Positions 23,855 to 35,219 are shown, counted from the first letter of the stretch. The stretch is 64,000 nucleotides of DNA from Nymphaea colorata (GCF_008831285.2 NC_045142.1:16991354-17055353), one strand, 5' to 3'. Notes: generated by a model from the letters alone, not told the origin. Numbers and translations: made by a program.

Positions 23855-24640
23855 GTAAGAGCTTCTCATACGGCGTCATTTGCAAGTCTGCAATAGCCAA
23901 CCTGTTAATAAGATGAACAACAGTTTTAAAAGCATCAAACCAAAATTTTTGTGGCATATTGGCATGAATAATCATGGTGAGTCCCATTTCCACTAGATGC
24001 CTATGCTTTCTTTCTACTATCTCGTTCTACTGGGATGTGTAAGGGCATGTTATCCATCGACGAATACCTTGATTTTCAAGAAATGTGCTAAATTCTTTGC
24101 TCATGAATTCTCCTCCTCCATCTGAATGAAAAATTTTCATTTTTGTTTCAAGTTGATGCTCTACTATGCTTAAAAAGGTTTTAAAACATGGAAGCATATC
24201 ACTTTTCTTTGACAAGGGAAAGATCCATGAGAAGTGAGAGTAGTCATCAACCATTAAGAAATAATACATGTACCCTTCTCGTGAAACACATGGTGCTGGT
24301 CTCCAAATATCAACATGTAACACTTCAAGAGGTTTGGTTGCATGAAACTCAGCTTTAGGAAAATGAATTTTATGCATTTTTCCAAGCACACATGAAGAAC
24401 AAAAATCTAATTTATGTCTTTCATCAACAGAAATTAGACCAGCAACTTTCAACGAGTTTAACAACTAAAAGTGAGCATGTCCTAGACACAAATGCCATAA
24501 CTAAATGTCTGAGTAAGAATTTTGAGAAACCAAAGAAGTATTAGCAGTCTTTTATTGATCGTCATCTCCAATACTGATAGGATTGCTAGTAGAGTCCTTC
24601 CTTTCTCTCGTCCATCTATAGAGTCCTCCTTTCTCAAGCG
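23171..24640 (-). mobile_element. copia family A: pre-integrase and integrase fragment
   Basis: Minus strand, from 24,640 down. A GAG-pre-integrase start (EKGGLYRW near 24,620; CSSCVLGKMHK near 24,380) leads into a well preserved integrase core: first Asp in LHVDIWRPAP, second in IFHSDGGGEF, and Glu in IVERKHRH. One in-frame TAG sits just upstream of that Glu at about 24,025, where the family has Gln in PYTSQQN. The C-terminal part (GCTVYPLNGPRH, VFIGYGSCHKG) is duplicated in tandem. Gag and protease are missing between this fragment and its leader at 24,641, and reverse transcriptase is missing downstream, so it is an internally deleted derivative. Confidence 0.9.
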
Positions 24641-24786
24641 GCCCTAGTAGAGGAACAGGAGACGCAGCAGAGAGAGTGGCTGGAAAACGATGGTGCCGGC
24701 ATCAAACAATGGTCGTGCACCAGACATGTGAAGTGTGGCTCTAGAAAGATGCAGGATACGAAAGACCACAGTGAAAGCAGTTGCAA
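24641..24786 (-). mobile_element. copia family A: 5' leader remnant
   Basis: The sequence between the primer-binding site and the pre-integrase start matches the leader at 26,955-27,115 and 41,515-41,660. It is cut at 24,641, where it joins integrase sequence directly. The deletion therefore removed the rest of the leader, gag and protease. Confidence 0.75.
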
Positions 24787-24798
24787 GCTCTGATACCA
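24787..24798 (-). promoter_or_regulatory. copia-A primer-binding site (initiator tRNA-Met)
   Basis: Reads TGGTATCAGAGC on the minus strand, the standard plant copia primer-binding site complementary to the 3' end of initiator tRNA-Met. It fixes the element's orientation as minus. Confidence 0.9.
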
Positions 24799-25119
24799 AG
24801 TTAAAAGAAAAGATGAACACACAGGTGTAACGTGGTTCGGCTAAAATCAGCCTACATCCACACAAAGACTCTCTCTTCTATTCTATAACCAGACAGAGAG
24901 AGTACATATATTTATAGTCGCTTTATATAATTTACATCCTTGATTTTAGGATCTTGATTTACACGATAGATTTGGGCAGAATTATAGAAGAAGAGAGGAG
25001 AAATGATTTCTTTCTCATTCAGAGAAGATTGGTCAGTTTTAGATAGCTCTTGAGTGTTGGAAACCGTACCCTATCATTTGTAACTGATCCTGATCGTATC
25101 CGTTCCATAGATCTTATCA
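24799..25119 (-). repeat. copia-A LTR, copy 1 (321 bp)
   Basis: Bounded on one side by the primer-binding site and on the other by the point where copia-B sequence (TTGTTAACAAATCTAGCAC) begins. In minus orientation it starts TGATAAGATC. Two further copies, also 321 bp between the same landmarks, are at 27,128-27,448 and 41,673-41,993. The end next to the primer-binding site does not show a clean CA, so that border could be off by several bases. Confidence 0.8.
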
Positions 25120-25340
25120 TTGTTAACAAATCTAGCACAGCTCTATGTTACAGAAATTTCTGAATAATTTCTCCAAGAAGAAGGTCATTCTACTAGACCA
25201 GAAACCCGGAAGAGGCTTGGTGATGGTTATGAGAGAGATGGGCTCTATCTACTACATTAACTTGAACACAAACAAGGCACTTCCAGCTGACATGAAGAAT
25301 CACTCCTATGGCAGAAGAAAACATACAGAAGAGTGAAGAA
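25120..25340 (+). mobile_element. copia family B: pre-integrase fragment
   Basis: On plus, frames read FLNNFSKKKVILLDQKPGRG and GSIYYINLNTNKALPAD. Their homologues at 41,994-42,200 lead into a pre-integrase and integrase domain. The fragment lies between copia-A LTR copy 1 and copia-A gag. A GAAGAATCACTCCTATG phrase occurs twice at its end (25,294 and 25,337), at the junction with gag. Confidence 0.75.
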
Positions 25341-25346
25341 TCACTC

Positions 25347-26320
25347 CTATGACACAAACCAGGCTGATTCTTGAGTATTGCTGACATTTTCTCGGCTACT
25401 AGATGCATTATCAGATTTTCCCATGTTGAGTGCCATGGCCATAAACACTTTTGGAATATGATAACATTGTCGAGCTGTATGATTTCTTCTGCCAAAATAT
25501 TGACAAGTTACTCCTTGGCTAGACTTGTTAGTATTATTATTTTTTCCATAGTTTCCTCTTCCTCCATTACGGCCTCTACCCCAACCACCATTATAGTTGC
25601 CACGCCCATGCCCTTGGTCAGTAATAAAAGCATGCCCATGCCCTTGGTCAGTAATAAAAGCATGCCCACACCCTTGTTCAATAAAGGCAGTGGCAGTGGC
25701 TTCAACCTGAGTCATCTGGGATGAAGAAACATTCCAAGTTGTCGCCCTTGAGTAATTAACATATCATATAATTCAGACCATGAAGGCAGATCTTTGAATG
25801 CAGTAACCGTGGTAATGAAAGATTCATATTCAGAATTCAGTCCATTCAAGGTATAGAGAACATGGTCTGTATCTGAGACAAAGTGCTGCACTCTGCTAAG
25901 AGAATCATGTAAGAAACTAATATGTTGAAGGTATTCAGTCATAGACATTCCTCCCTTTTTTATGTTTTGTAATTCTCTTTTCAACTGAATAATACGAAGA
26001 TTATTTTGTGAGGCATACTGTTTTTCAAGGATGCACCAAGCATCTATAGCCGTGCCAACACGAACTAGTTGTGACATGACTGGTTGAGTCACAGTGACTT
26101 TGGTCCAACTTAGTGCAAGTTGGTCTTCACGATACCATAAATCATAAGCAGTATTTTCTTGTGTGTGTGTGTCATCAAGAAATTCTGGTGGAGCAGAACA
26201 TTTTCCATTAACATACTTGATCAAATTTTGACTTTTCATAACACTTTCAATTTGAGAACGCCAGGGAAGATAATTTGATCGATCAAGCTTGACTGAAACC
26301 AAATTGAGAAAGCATTCCAT
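25347..26320 (-). mobile_element. copia family A: gag
   Basis: From ATG at 26,320 the frame gives SVKLDRSNYLPWRSQIESVM at residues 8-27, then AWCILEKQYASQNNLRIIQL and a YLQHISFLHDSL segment, the UBN2-type gag of plant copia elements. After about 200 residues the frame shifts near 25,715. The C-terminal half continues to 25,347 with a Gly-rich GRGNYNGGWGRGRNGGRGNY tract and a zinc knuckle, CQYFGRRNHTARQCYH, whose second Cys is Phe, so metal binding is probably lost. No protease follows: the next sequence is copia B. A less complete copy is at 40,263-40,905. Confidence 0.9.
25601..25690 (-). repeat. 30-bp tandem repeat in gag, three units
   Basis: Units 25,601-25,630 and 25,631-25,660 are nearly identical and 25,661-25,690 is diverged. 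On minus they encode a 10-residue repeat, AFITDQGHGH, just before the Gly-rich tract and zinc knuckle. Confidence 0.9.
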
Positions 26321-26329
26321 TGTGTACCT

Positions 26330-27115
26330 AGTGGAGTAGGAGTGTGAGGAGCGTTAGAAGAGAACAATGCAGCCACATTATACTAGAAATTTCTCCCTCG
26401 TTCAATCAACAGCCGATGAGCACAGTCAACACGATTTGTGTCTGATAAACAAAAAGGTGACTGAGGAGGCGGATCGGGCGACTAAAGGGACAGATAGGCC
26501 TCGGTGGCATTCCCTTGTTAGCACGCTCCTCGGTGAACATGTGAACACAAAAGGAAACAACACACTCCTTGGTGAGGGCTGGAAACAGCATGACCTTCCC
26601 TTGTTGAGAGGCAGAAAAAGAAGTCAACAGCGTGCTCCTCGGTGAAGGCTAGAAAGAGCGTGGCCTCCCTTAGACAAAAAAGGAGGCACGTGCCTCGGTG
26701 AAGGCAAGAAACAACACACTCCAAAAGGAAGGCACGTGCCTCGATGAAGTCAGCAAACAACACACTCGGTGCCACACCTTTGTTCAAACATTAAAAGGAG
26801 CATCACGCTCCTCGGTGAAGCACACTCCTCGGTGAAGACAGGAAGCAGCACGCTCCTCGGTGAAGGCCTTGGTGGCTTTCACTTTCTCACCACAAAAAAA
26901 AAGAGCATGAAACCACACGTTCCTCTGTGGTTTCCCTTGTTATGCAAATAACTGTGGATGTAGGAAAAGGAACAGGAGATGCAATAGAGGACGCAGCAAA
27001 GAGAGTGGCTGGAAAATGATGGTGTCAGCATGAAACAATGGTCGTGCACCAGACAGGTGAAGCATGGCTCTAGAAAGATGCATGATACGGAAGACCACGA
27101 TGAAAGCAGTTGCAG
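26330..27115 (-). repeat. copia-A leader with interspersed CTTCACCGAGGAGCGTG repeats
   Basis: Between the primer-binding site and gag, a short unit (CACGCTCCTCGGTGAAGGC on plus) recurs about eight to ten times in varied form, with GGCACGTGCCTCGGTGAAGG and ACACACTCC variants, across 26,515-26,880. It is clearly GC-richer than gag. The Cys/His-rich minus-strand frame through it only reflects the repeat. The same arrangement is at 41,060-41,425. Confidence 0.8.
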
Positions 27116-27127
27116 GCTCTGATACCA
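27116..27127 (-). promoter_or_regulatory. copia-A primer-binding site, copy 2
   Basis: TGGTATCAGAGC on minus, directly inside LTR copy 2. Its distance to gag (about 800 bp) is filled by the repeat-bearing leader. Confidence 0.9.
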
Positions 27128-27448
27128 AGTTAAAAGAAAAGATGAACACATAGGTGTAACGTGGTTCGGCTAAAATCAGCCTACATCCACACAAAGACTC
27201 TCCCTTCTATTCTATAACCAGACAGAGAGAGTGCAAATATTTATATTCACTTTATACAATTCAGATCCTTGATTTCAGGATCTTGATTTACACGACAGAT
27301 TTGGGCAGAATTATAGAAGAAGAGAGGAGAAATGATTTCTTTCTCATTTAGAGAAGAGTGGTCAGTTTTGAATAGCTCTTGAGTTTTGGAAACCGTACCA
27401 AATCCTTTGTAACTGATCCTGATCGTATCTGTTCCATAGATCTTATCA
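27128..27448 (-). repeat. copia-A LTR, copy 2 (321 bp)
   Basis: Same length and landmarks as copy 1 and very similar throughout. It is the 5' LTR of the gag-bearing fragment, upstream of it on minus, and its outer flank is again copia B sequence. Confidence 0.85.
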
Positions 27449-27515
27449 TTGTTAACAAATCTAGCACAGCTCTATGTTACAGAAATTTCTGAATATTTTC
27501 TCCAAGAAGAAGGTC
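27449..27515 (+). mobile_element. copia family B: short flank fragment
   Basis: This repeats the first 67 or so bases of the fragment at 25,120 (CAAATCTAGCACAGCTCTAT, FLNIFSKKKVI). It stops where the protease-gene tail begins at about 27,520 (AAAGTCTAGAACTTTTGTTC), a phrase also found at 47,371. Confidence 0.8.
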
Positions 27516-27543
27516 ATTTCTCAAAAGTCTAGAACTTTTGTTC

Positions 27544-28942
27544 CTATGATAAACAATTCATTTCTACATGTTGGACTTTTTTCATGGCTGGACCATAGCC
27601 CTGTGTACATTCAATTGGTGCAAAAGAAAGCAGTCTGTTGCCCAGATCATACTTGACATGCATGTTCTGCTGCACAATATTCCCAAAGATGGGCATCTCT
27701 CCATCTTTAATGGCTAAGCAGGCGATTCCACTTCTAAACATTCCAAAGATATTTGAAAGTGGCAGATTCCAGTCCGCATTAGTGAAATGAAAGGTCATCT
27801 CCGGCAACCCTTCATATGGATCACCATTGTTCTCTACATGGTAACATAGCAAATCTTGCTCAGGAGGATAGAAGCATTCACGGTTTATGACATTAGCCAC
27901 TGCATTTGCCACTTGACCATACACATCTTTGGCAAGAAAAGTCAGGCTGGTACCCGAGTCTATGATGATCGATCTGGCATCTCCCAACAATGCAGTTGTC
28001 TGTGCACCACCAAATTGTGTGTTGAGTCTGCTGTTCTTGACACTTATATTTGTCAGGACGTGCACATAAAAGCTGCCTTCACCACCATCTGATGCCATCG
28101 GCGTCTCTTGAACCTCTTCTGTGGTTGAAAACTTTGCTCCTCGCTGAATTTGAGCTGTCCCGCAGAATTGTTTTCATTACTATATGGAGGAAGACAGTAA
28201 GCAAATTTGCCATCAATGGAAGAGCCAATCTGTTTAACAAGAGAGAGAGGATCACGGCCAAGGCCAACAAGGCCAGGAACTTTACGCAGGGCAGAATCAG
28301 GATTATCTTCATGATGAACACAACCAAAGACAATTCCTTCATGCTTGATGGTGTCGGCACCAGTGTCAAGCAGGAGCGTCTCGGAGGCTAGGACCCCTTC
28401 TACTTTGGAATTGTCCCCATAGGAATACTGAACCAGCAAAGTTGGTGCTGGTGCAACGATGGTGCGCAATTCCATGCAAAAGCTGGTGGAGCATCTCTGG
28501 TTCTTGTAGGTGGACGACTGAAGTGGATCAACATTGGTGTTTTGACGGGGCAGTTGTCACAATGGCGGCATGTTGTCCATATGAGGTTGCTACCAGTGCC
28601 TATAATGGCCCAGTATGGGCTGGATGGGGTACCTAGCGAGAGTTTCACGAGAAACTCACCGGGACCAGCCATCACGGGGCTGGAGATCATGCTGGTGGTA
28701 TTGGCAAACTGTGAAGCAATGCTGCGGAAGTGCAACATGGAGCACCGACCCACCTGCTAAGCTCGTTGAACTAGAGTGGATGAAGGGTCATAGAGAGGTG
28801 ACAGGGATGAGTCTCGATGAATGAGGTCTGTAGAGAAGCCGAGAGGTTTGGAAGCGAAGATTGTGGTAGGGTTAGGCAGTATTGCAAGTAGGAGCTGCTG
28901 CAGGAGGAGGCTGAATGCTAAGGGGGAGAAGAAGGCTGCCAT
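27544..28942 (-). pseudogene. CDR1/nepenthesin-like aspartic protease pseudogene (AP1)
   Basis: Secreted A1-family aspartic proteases of the CDR1 type hydrolyse peptides in the apoplast or vacuole. From ATG 28,942 there is a hydrophobic signal peptide (residues 1-30), then GFSTDLIHRDSSLSPLYDP, the typical CDR1-like propeptide start. A TAG at 28,757-28,759 interrupts it, at a position where AP2 has GTG. The N-lobe follows in the same frame, but the first catalytic DTGS reads GTGS (codon GGC at 28,598-28,600) before NLIWTTCRHC. A frameshift near 28,500 leads to FGCVHHEDNP and VPGLVGLGRDPLSLV. A second near 28,120 leads to the C-lobe, where the second motif DSGTS is intact at about 27,965, and to GNIVQQNMHVKYDL and the family C-terminus. 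It is intronless and full length, but dead by one stop, two frameshifts and a lost catalytic Asp. Confidence 0.92.
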
Positions 28943-28986
28943 GGTGTGGACTAAAAGGTTGCAGTACTAAGGAGAAATGTGTTGAT

Positions 28987-28993
28987 ATTTATA
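28987..28993 (-). promoter_or_regulatory. TATA box of AP1
   Basis: TATAAAT on minus, 45 bp upstream of the ATG. The same element lies at 52,399-52,405, 45 bp upstream of AP2, within conserved flanking text (AAGGAGAAATGTGTTGATAT on plus). Confidence 0.6.
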
Positions 28994-29628
28994 ATGAAGT
29001 CATAGTTATGGTGGCCGCAGAAGAAGGGATGGATATGGATTTGAAAATTGTGCAAAAAAAAAAAAAAAGACATGTGGCTGAACTGAGTTACATATTCCTT
29101 TGTGTAACCAGTAACCATCACAATGGAGAAAAGTGGTAGCATCTTCCAATGGTTAAGCTTAGGTATAACATCACAAACATTTGAAGACTTTCAAACACAA
29201 AAGGAAGGCTGCAGACACTTTAACGTATTACTTAAGGTGACCGCAATAACTGTTGAATACATTGGAAGAAGAGATTGTCCTTGTGGTGTTTGAAATTTTT
29301 TTTAGGCATCTGGGGTGGAGAAAAGGGAGGCTCACATGGCCCTGGCACCACCTCAATTTAAAAAAAAAAAATTATATGTAAATTTTGATAGTAAATTTCA
29401 CTTGTCCTATATAAAAATTTGAAAAATGATATTTTGACCTTAGTCAAAATTTAGAAACATTAATTCGGCCCTTCTCTGGAAATTTTTTTTGCTCTGTCCC
29501 TGTAACACATGGTAGTCCCTGCTCCAAAACCTGTCCATTGATCTCCTTAAACCGTGAACGTTGAAGTGATTGGAAAATCTTTCTCCCACACGATCTCTCT
29601 CTCTCTCTCTCTATAACATATATTTAAA

Positions 29629-29692
<64 letters not shown>

Positions 29693-30060
29693 GTTTTCCA
29701 CCCCACGATATTATGGGCTCTCATCTGGTGATAGTTCATGGGGCAGAGGCTCATGCAGTGAGGGTTTGCAGGTATGCTATGTCCATTTTGGCCATATCAT
29801 ATGCCTCTTTTATATTGTTATATATATAGCAAAAAATTAAATGGTGACTCTGATTATTCAATGTTACTCTACTCATTCATAAGAACTATTTGATTCATTA
29901 TAATGAATGGAAAGAGAAAACTAAAAAAAAAAAGTAATGGGTATTTTTGTCATCTAGTATTAGTTTATACTTTTTTTTCTTCATCTTTCTCTCAACCGTT
30001 AAGTGGGTGAATGTGAATATGACCATAATATATATATATATAATATATATATATATATAT
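28994..30060. repeat. AP1 upstream region, duplicated with AP2
   Basis: Segments match 52,406-53,240 in order: GGATTTGAAAATTGTG, the ACATTTGAAGACT block, GGAAGAAGAGATTGTCCT, CCACCCCACGAT, ATAGTTCATGGGGCAGAGG, and AAGTGGGTGAATGTGAATAT before a (TA)n tract. AP1 carries extra sequence at about 29,300-29,520. It also has (CT)n at 29,593-29,613 and (TA)n at 29,632-29,689 and 30,030-30,060. Confidence 0.9.
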
Positions 30061-30069
30061 TAGAAGTAA

Positions 30070-30500
30070 TTGGTTGGCGTTACATGGCTACTAACAATAT
30101 TTTATGTTATCAATGTCTTGCATTGAGTGATGTTTATCCACTCTCAAGACTGTAAAAGGTTTCATGTTTGAGTTGAAGTTGGACTTGCATTTCATTCTTA
30201 AATCAAAATTCCAAACCATCAAACGCCCCCTAAAAGAGCTGTCGACCGTTTGTTTGTTCGTGGCCCTTCTCTCGGGCCAGGCTATCTATAATAGTGTGTA
30301 GTCATCTTTTGACATCATTCTCCTTCTCTTTTTTGCTTCTATATATTATTGTTTGGGTGCTGTTTTTTATAATTTGGGGATTTCTTTTGATCTATTTTAT
30401 AATATATTTTTTTCATTTCATATGTAAAAATTGGTTTGAATTAACCTATTTGAATCATACCAGCTTGTTCGCATGAATGATGAAATTACAATTGGCAAAG
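30070..30500. repeat. repeat module C, copy 1
   Basis: CTACTAACAATATTTTATGT, ACTCTCAAGACTGTAAAAGG and ATGTAAAAATTGGTTTGAAT recur at 42,490-42,980. Its last part also recurs at 39,095-39,205. The text is T-rich and non-coding. Confidence 0.8.
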
Positions 30501-30737
30501 TTTAATATTTTATAAATAAACTTGTGCCGACACCTTTCATAAAAAATAACATAACGTATGTAGGACTCTAATTTTAGATGAGCAGCAGGTCACACCACAA
30601 TCATAGTGAAAGCAGAAGCTCCCTCTTTCCCCTTACCCTCAAGCCCACGCCTGCATCGATGCCTGTGAGTGGGGCCAAATATCCATCAACTAGTATAGTG
30701 CTTCCACTCCAGTTGCAGTATAGAAATGTAGCACCAA

Positions 30738-30955
30738 CATCACTCGCGCTCGGTTAGACTTCTGCTAAGCATCCCCCTTTCTGTCTACCTACTTAGGGGT
30801 TGTTCTTATTTTGAAAATTTTATGAGTGTCCCAGCTGTCAAACGACTCTTTAACAATATTGGAGCCACATTGCGGATATTGTAAGCAATTTCCCTTAGCA
30901 GTCATTGATACTAGTTTTTAAAACTTTTTATATACCTTAAAGTTGAAAATTAAAC
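30738..30955 (+). repeat. repeat module D, copy 2
   Basis: Second copy of the block at 19,935-20,160, same orientation, about 85% alike by eye. Confidence 0.85.
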
Positions 30956-31019
30956 TAATACTGCCCCTTAGCCAGAAATTTTTGGATTTGCCACTACCCC
31001 TTTAGGGTTCTATTTTTCT

Positions 31020-31860
31020 TCAGCTTGTTCTCTTGCTGAAAACCATTTTGGTGATTTCTGGACTCTAATTAGTTTGAAGGCATGAAGCATAGACTCTCCA
31101 TCCAACATGCACCAAACTCCATAAGTTGGTGATGTACTCCATATTTTGGTAATTGATTATAACCTTGCTTAGATTATTTTGCTATCAAGTTGAGGAGTTA
31201 TCATGTTCTAAGTTTAAAATATATAGTTTTCCAGTACCTAAAACAAATTTTTGTATAATAATGTAATTGCACTGCATGAACTTCCGGCAGCGGCTGCTTG
31301 TGACATCAAATAGGTTTTTTTTCGCACTCAGAAACTGTCATGGGAGATCCTCGTTCTATTCATGAAACATCAAATAGGTAATTAAATATATAAATGACAG
31401 TAATTAATCCACTGTCTATGTCATCATTTACAGACACCAAGATTGGAACTTTTTGCTGGGGGGACTTATAGTGGCTGGTGACATTAGCTAGTAATGTAAC
31501 AAGTTCTTGTGTCATTTACCAGGGATTGCATGCAACTTTTTGTGTTTCTGCAAAAAGTAATAACATTTGAATATTCTTGTGTTGAAGAATTCCAATCACA
31601 AATTGATCAAGAACAGAGACATCTTAATGTATCCCTTAGGTAACCACAGTGAGCATTGAACATGCTGTAGGAGGGAAAGTATTGAAGCTAAGTGTGGGTT
31701 GCAGTGCACCATTGCCTATACCAGTCAGTCAAAAATATATTGTGATGATGCTGGACCCAGTTGCTGTCACATCATAGTGCCCACGTTTGGTGTGACTCAC
31801 GTGCCCTCCAGCCAAAAAGTCTTGGCTCCACCACTAAAAAATGGGTTGAGATCACAAGTT
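31020..31860. repeat. repeat module E, copy 1
   Basis: The blocks ATAACCTTGCTTAGATTAT, ATATATAGTTTTCC, GTATAATAATGTAATTG, CATCAAATAGGTAATTAAAT and ACATCATAGTGCCCAC recur in order at 36,105-36,640. No reading frame is conserved. Confidence 0.85.
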
Positions 31861-32149
31861 GGCGGGTTAGCATGAGCTTATTTGTCTCATGAGAAATCAA
31901 TTTTTTGATGGGATATTCATATGATCCATCTATTCTAGAAGGTTGACTGGAAAAGGTTGACTGGAAAATAGACGAATGTCATCATACTTTAAACATATTT
32001 AATGATTAAAATGGGTGATTAACAATGGATTGGCCAGATCATTTCTGAATATTTGAGGGATTCAAATAAAAGTTGGCCTATTTTTTTTCTCTTTGAACTG
32101 GCCTTTATGTCCAATTAAGACGAACCTCTATGGCTGGATGGTTATTCTT

Positions 32150-32300
32150 TTGCTTGGTGTTGATAAAAACCACTGCAAAAGATGCATTTGCAATGATCAA
32201 TTGCTTGACCATGGTTTTCAATGATGGAATACAACTTTTATGGCAGTTTTTAACAACACAAAATAACCATCCCAGCATAGAAACAGCTGTGATTTCAATC

Positions 32301-32337
<37 letters not shown>

Positions 32338-32745
32338 TCCCTCTAGCATTGCTTTGTTTGATGCTTCTAGTATGCTTTCTATCTAGGAAGATGTCTAACC
32401 TGACCCTACAAGTAACAGTCTATGTCTACAGATGACCTTTGCACAATTATTTCCTATGCTGAAACAAGTACATTTTTTTAGTATTTACCATCATAGAAAC
32501 TGATTCTGTTGAATTTGAATGAACCTGCAATTGTGGGACACCTGGTACAGAATAGGCTTTAGGGAAATGGAGGTAAGGTTAAGGTTTTGGCCATCTTGTT
32601 GAGCGGTGGTATGAAATACCCTTCTTGCTCACCCGATGCTAGGGAAGATCTCTATAGAGTGTTCTTATTTTTTTAATTGGTTCAGTCTTAACAAAAAAAT
32701 AAGGTCGACTGAATGCTATTTGGGTCTGGCTCATGGTGGTCATTT
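32150..32745 (+). repeat. repeat modules F (copy 2) and G (copy 1)
   Basis: Module F occupies 32,150-32,300. A (CA)n(TA)n tract follows at 32,300-32,338. Module G at 32,340-32,745 (GCTTTGTTTGATGCTTCTAG, AACCTGACCCTACAA, AATTGGTTCAGTCTTAAC) recurs at 53,480-53,790 and, in part, at 43,880-44,110. Confidence 0.85.
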
Positions 32746-34782
32746 ACCAACAATTGAGCCTCCACGGCCTTTATGATTGCAGCTGGCCCCTACGCATGGC
32801 TTCGGGTTTCGGATGTTGGTCGGCTTTGACTCGTGGTTGATGTTGAAAGAACAAGCCGACCTTGGCAGGATGTGATGAAGCACAAAGTCAAGCAGGCGCC
32901 AACCTTGACTTCCATGTAAATGAGTGAAGCCATTAAGAGAAAGTTTTATCTGCAATATTTCGCGCTTGCTGGTCTGCATATCAGACCTATGGGCAGCCAG
33001 CAGTAATCCCACTTAACTGCTTTATTCAATTATCTTCGGCATAGGGGGTTAGGAGCCCAGGCAGAAGATCAAAATTCTAGATAAAGGACACCAGGTACAA
33101 TTTTTTCGATTTTTAAAGAATGAGAAAATTTGTTCAAAAATATTAATTTAAAAATAAAAAGCCTTTAAAATTTATGTAATTACCAACACTTAACGATAGA
33201 AAGTTATGTGTCCATCAAAGAAGAGAAGAATATTTTGGTAATTTATTAAAGATATTCTCCTTAGTCCTTTTACTTTTTTCTATTTTCAATTTTGTCTTTA
33301 TAATTTTTTTAAGGTGAATTAATGTTATTTTAATCATTAACCATATTGACGTACAAAAAAAATTATGCATCAGTATAGCGACACTTAACCTATACCTGCC
33401 TCTACTCCTGCTAGCTGCTCTCAACAGGTGTTATGGGACTTATGGTCACTTTTAAAGGTGGTACTGATTTTTATGAGTCGCCTCCATCAGATGGGTAGAA
33501 CCCTTGTGGCTTCCTTCCCGCAAAAAAACTACTTTAAAGAGGCACACACACTAGTCCACATTTTTTGAAAAATATGTTTGGTTGGCAAAAATTCATCATC
33601 CAAATGCTTTGGATGATGGCTAGAACGGAAAGGGAAAGGAGAAAAGTGAGGAAAGGATGGACAAAGAAAGAAAAAACATTTCATTTCTAGGTCTTGCTTT
33701 TGTTTACAATTTCAAAAATCGGACCAAAAAGACATTGGATTTTCTTTACCATAGACCTTCCCTTAAAAGGATAAGGAAGCCTGGAATAACAACATATTTA
33801 TTGAATCCAGACATGGAAGTACTCATTTTGGAAATATCTAGTGCCAAAGTAACTCAATGGGTAAGTCATGAATCCTTAACCTAAATCCATTTTACCAAAA
33901 GTTTCTACCATATCAATACAACCCAATAATTTCAAAAAATGAGCCATCTATGAGGCCAATTGTATTTTTGTGTCTTTTTTCTTTGCGCTTAACAGGTTGG
34001 TGCATTGTTTAATTCATGTTTCATTTCCTATAAAATTACTTGGGGGCGCCCGTAAGCTCATCTCTCTCTCCCAGTCGCCAGTGTGGACTACTATTTGAAA
34101 TAAGAATAAAACATGTAATACCCATCTCTTTCTCTGTCCGTCTCTCTCTCTATCTCTATACAGGAAAGAGAACTCAAATGGCATGGAGCTGTTTCTTTGT
34201 TCCTTTCTTCCACCACATTTTCACTTTCGGTGGTAGACAAGTCAAAAAAGAGAGGAACCACCCTGTTGAATAGGCAACCATTAGTTTACATGATATGACA
34301 GTTCTATCATCATTGATATTACAGTTCCAGACTTAGTGGCAGAGACACAGACGTGGAGGTGGAATAAAAATGCTCAAATCAAAATACTTATGTGAAGTTG
34401 GAAGATTGTGTTCCCATGGCAATATGGTGGCTATGGAAGAACATGAATTAGGAATACCATGACAACAAGAAAAATCAAAATCTGTTACATCAGAGGCAAT
34501 TGATCGTCTTTTTATTATGATTCAACAAGTGCTAAATATGACTCTTCAAGCAGAAGAACGAGTTTCCACAACTTTTTGTCCTTTTTTATGTAGGAAGTTT
34601 CTCACAAATATCATCGACTTCAACACAGATGAGCATCACCACAAAAGCATATAGAAGACTGACATGCTAATGAAACCACATCTGAAAGATGCCTTGGTCT
34701 GATCGACCAACTTCCCCTTCCTTGTTTTAATGCTATTCACAGTACCTACACCACGGTCCTTACAAAAGAGATAGCAATGTCA

Positions 34783-34835
<53 letters not shown>

Positions 34836-35215
34836 CACTACTTCGGTCACAAACAAAAACCAACAGACCTCTTATATTTGTGTTAAAAAGTGTTTTGAAC
34901 AAAATGTGAATCTCCTAATTTGTTCATTATAAACACTAATTTAATCTAAATAATGTTCAAGTTCGAATTACTTTTATAAAAAGAAGTTTTTTTTCTACTA
35001 TTAAAATTTTAATGTGATGAGAGCCATCTCTTTCTTAATTATTATGGTATATTAATAAAATAAAAATAACTTACTTAATGTATGTTTATCACCAAATATA
35101 TTTGAAGATACTGCTAAATTTCGAAAAAAGATATTTAATAGGCCTGGCTTCCGTCACTTACCTAAGTGGTATGTTTTTTTATCATCTAATATGTATAAAT
35201 ATATATATTCACAGG
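32746..35215. other. non-coding stretch, no gene recognised
   Basis: No family similarity was seen in any frame. It contains a (TA)n/(CA)n tract at about 34,790-34,836, CT-rich text near 34,140, and one short repeat at 33,905-34,035 (listed separately). Confidence 0.45.
33905..34035 (+). repeat. repeat module M, copy 1
   Basis: ACAACCCAATAATTTCAAA, GAGCCATCTATGAG, TTGTATTTTTGTGTCTT and a CATTGTTTAAT phrase match the end of the window at 63,884-64,000. The second copy lies just outside the solo LTR. Confidence 0.85.
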
Positions 35216-35219
35216 CACA

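Noticed and set aside
25371-25724. Ser/Thr-rich plus-strand frame
   Set aside because: Antisense to the Gly-rich C-terminal half of copia gag.
26518-26787. Cys/His-rich minus-strand frame in the copia-A leader
   Set aside because: The apparent repeats (FTEEHAV, LHRGTC) come from the DNA repeat in the leader. The frame lies upstream of gag and is not kept equally in the second copy.
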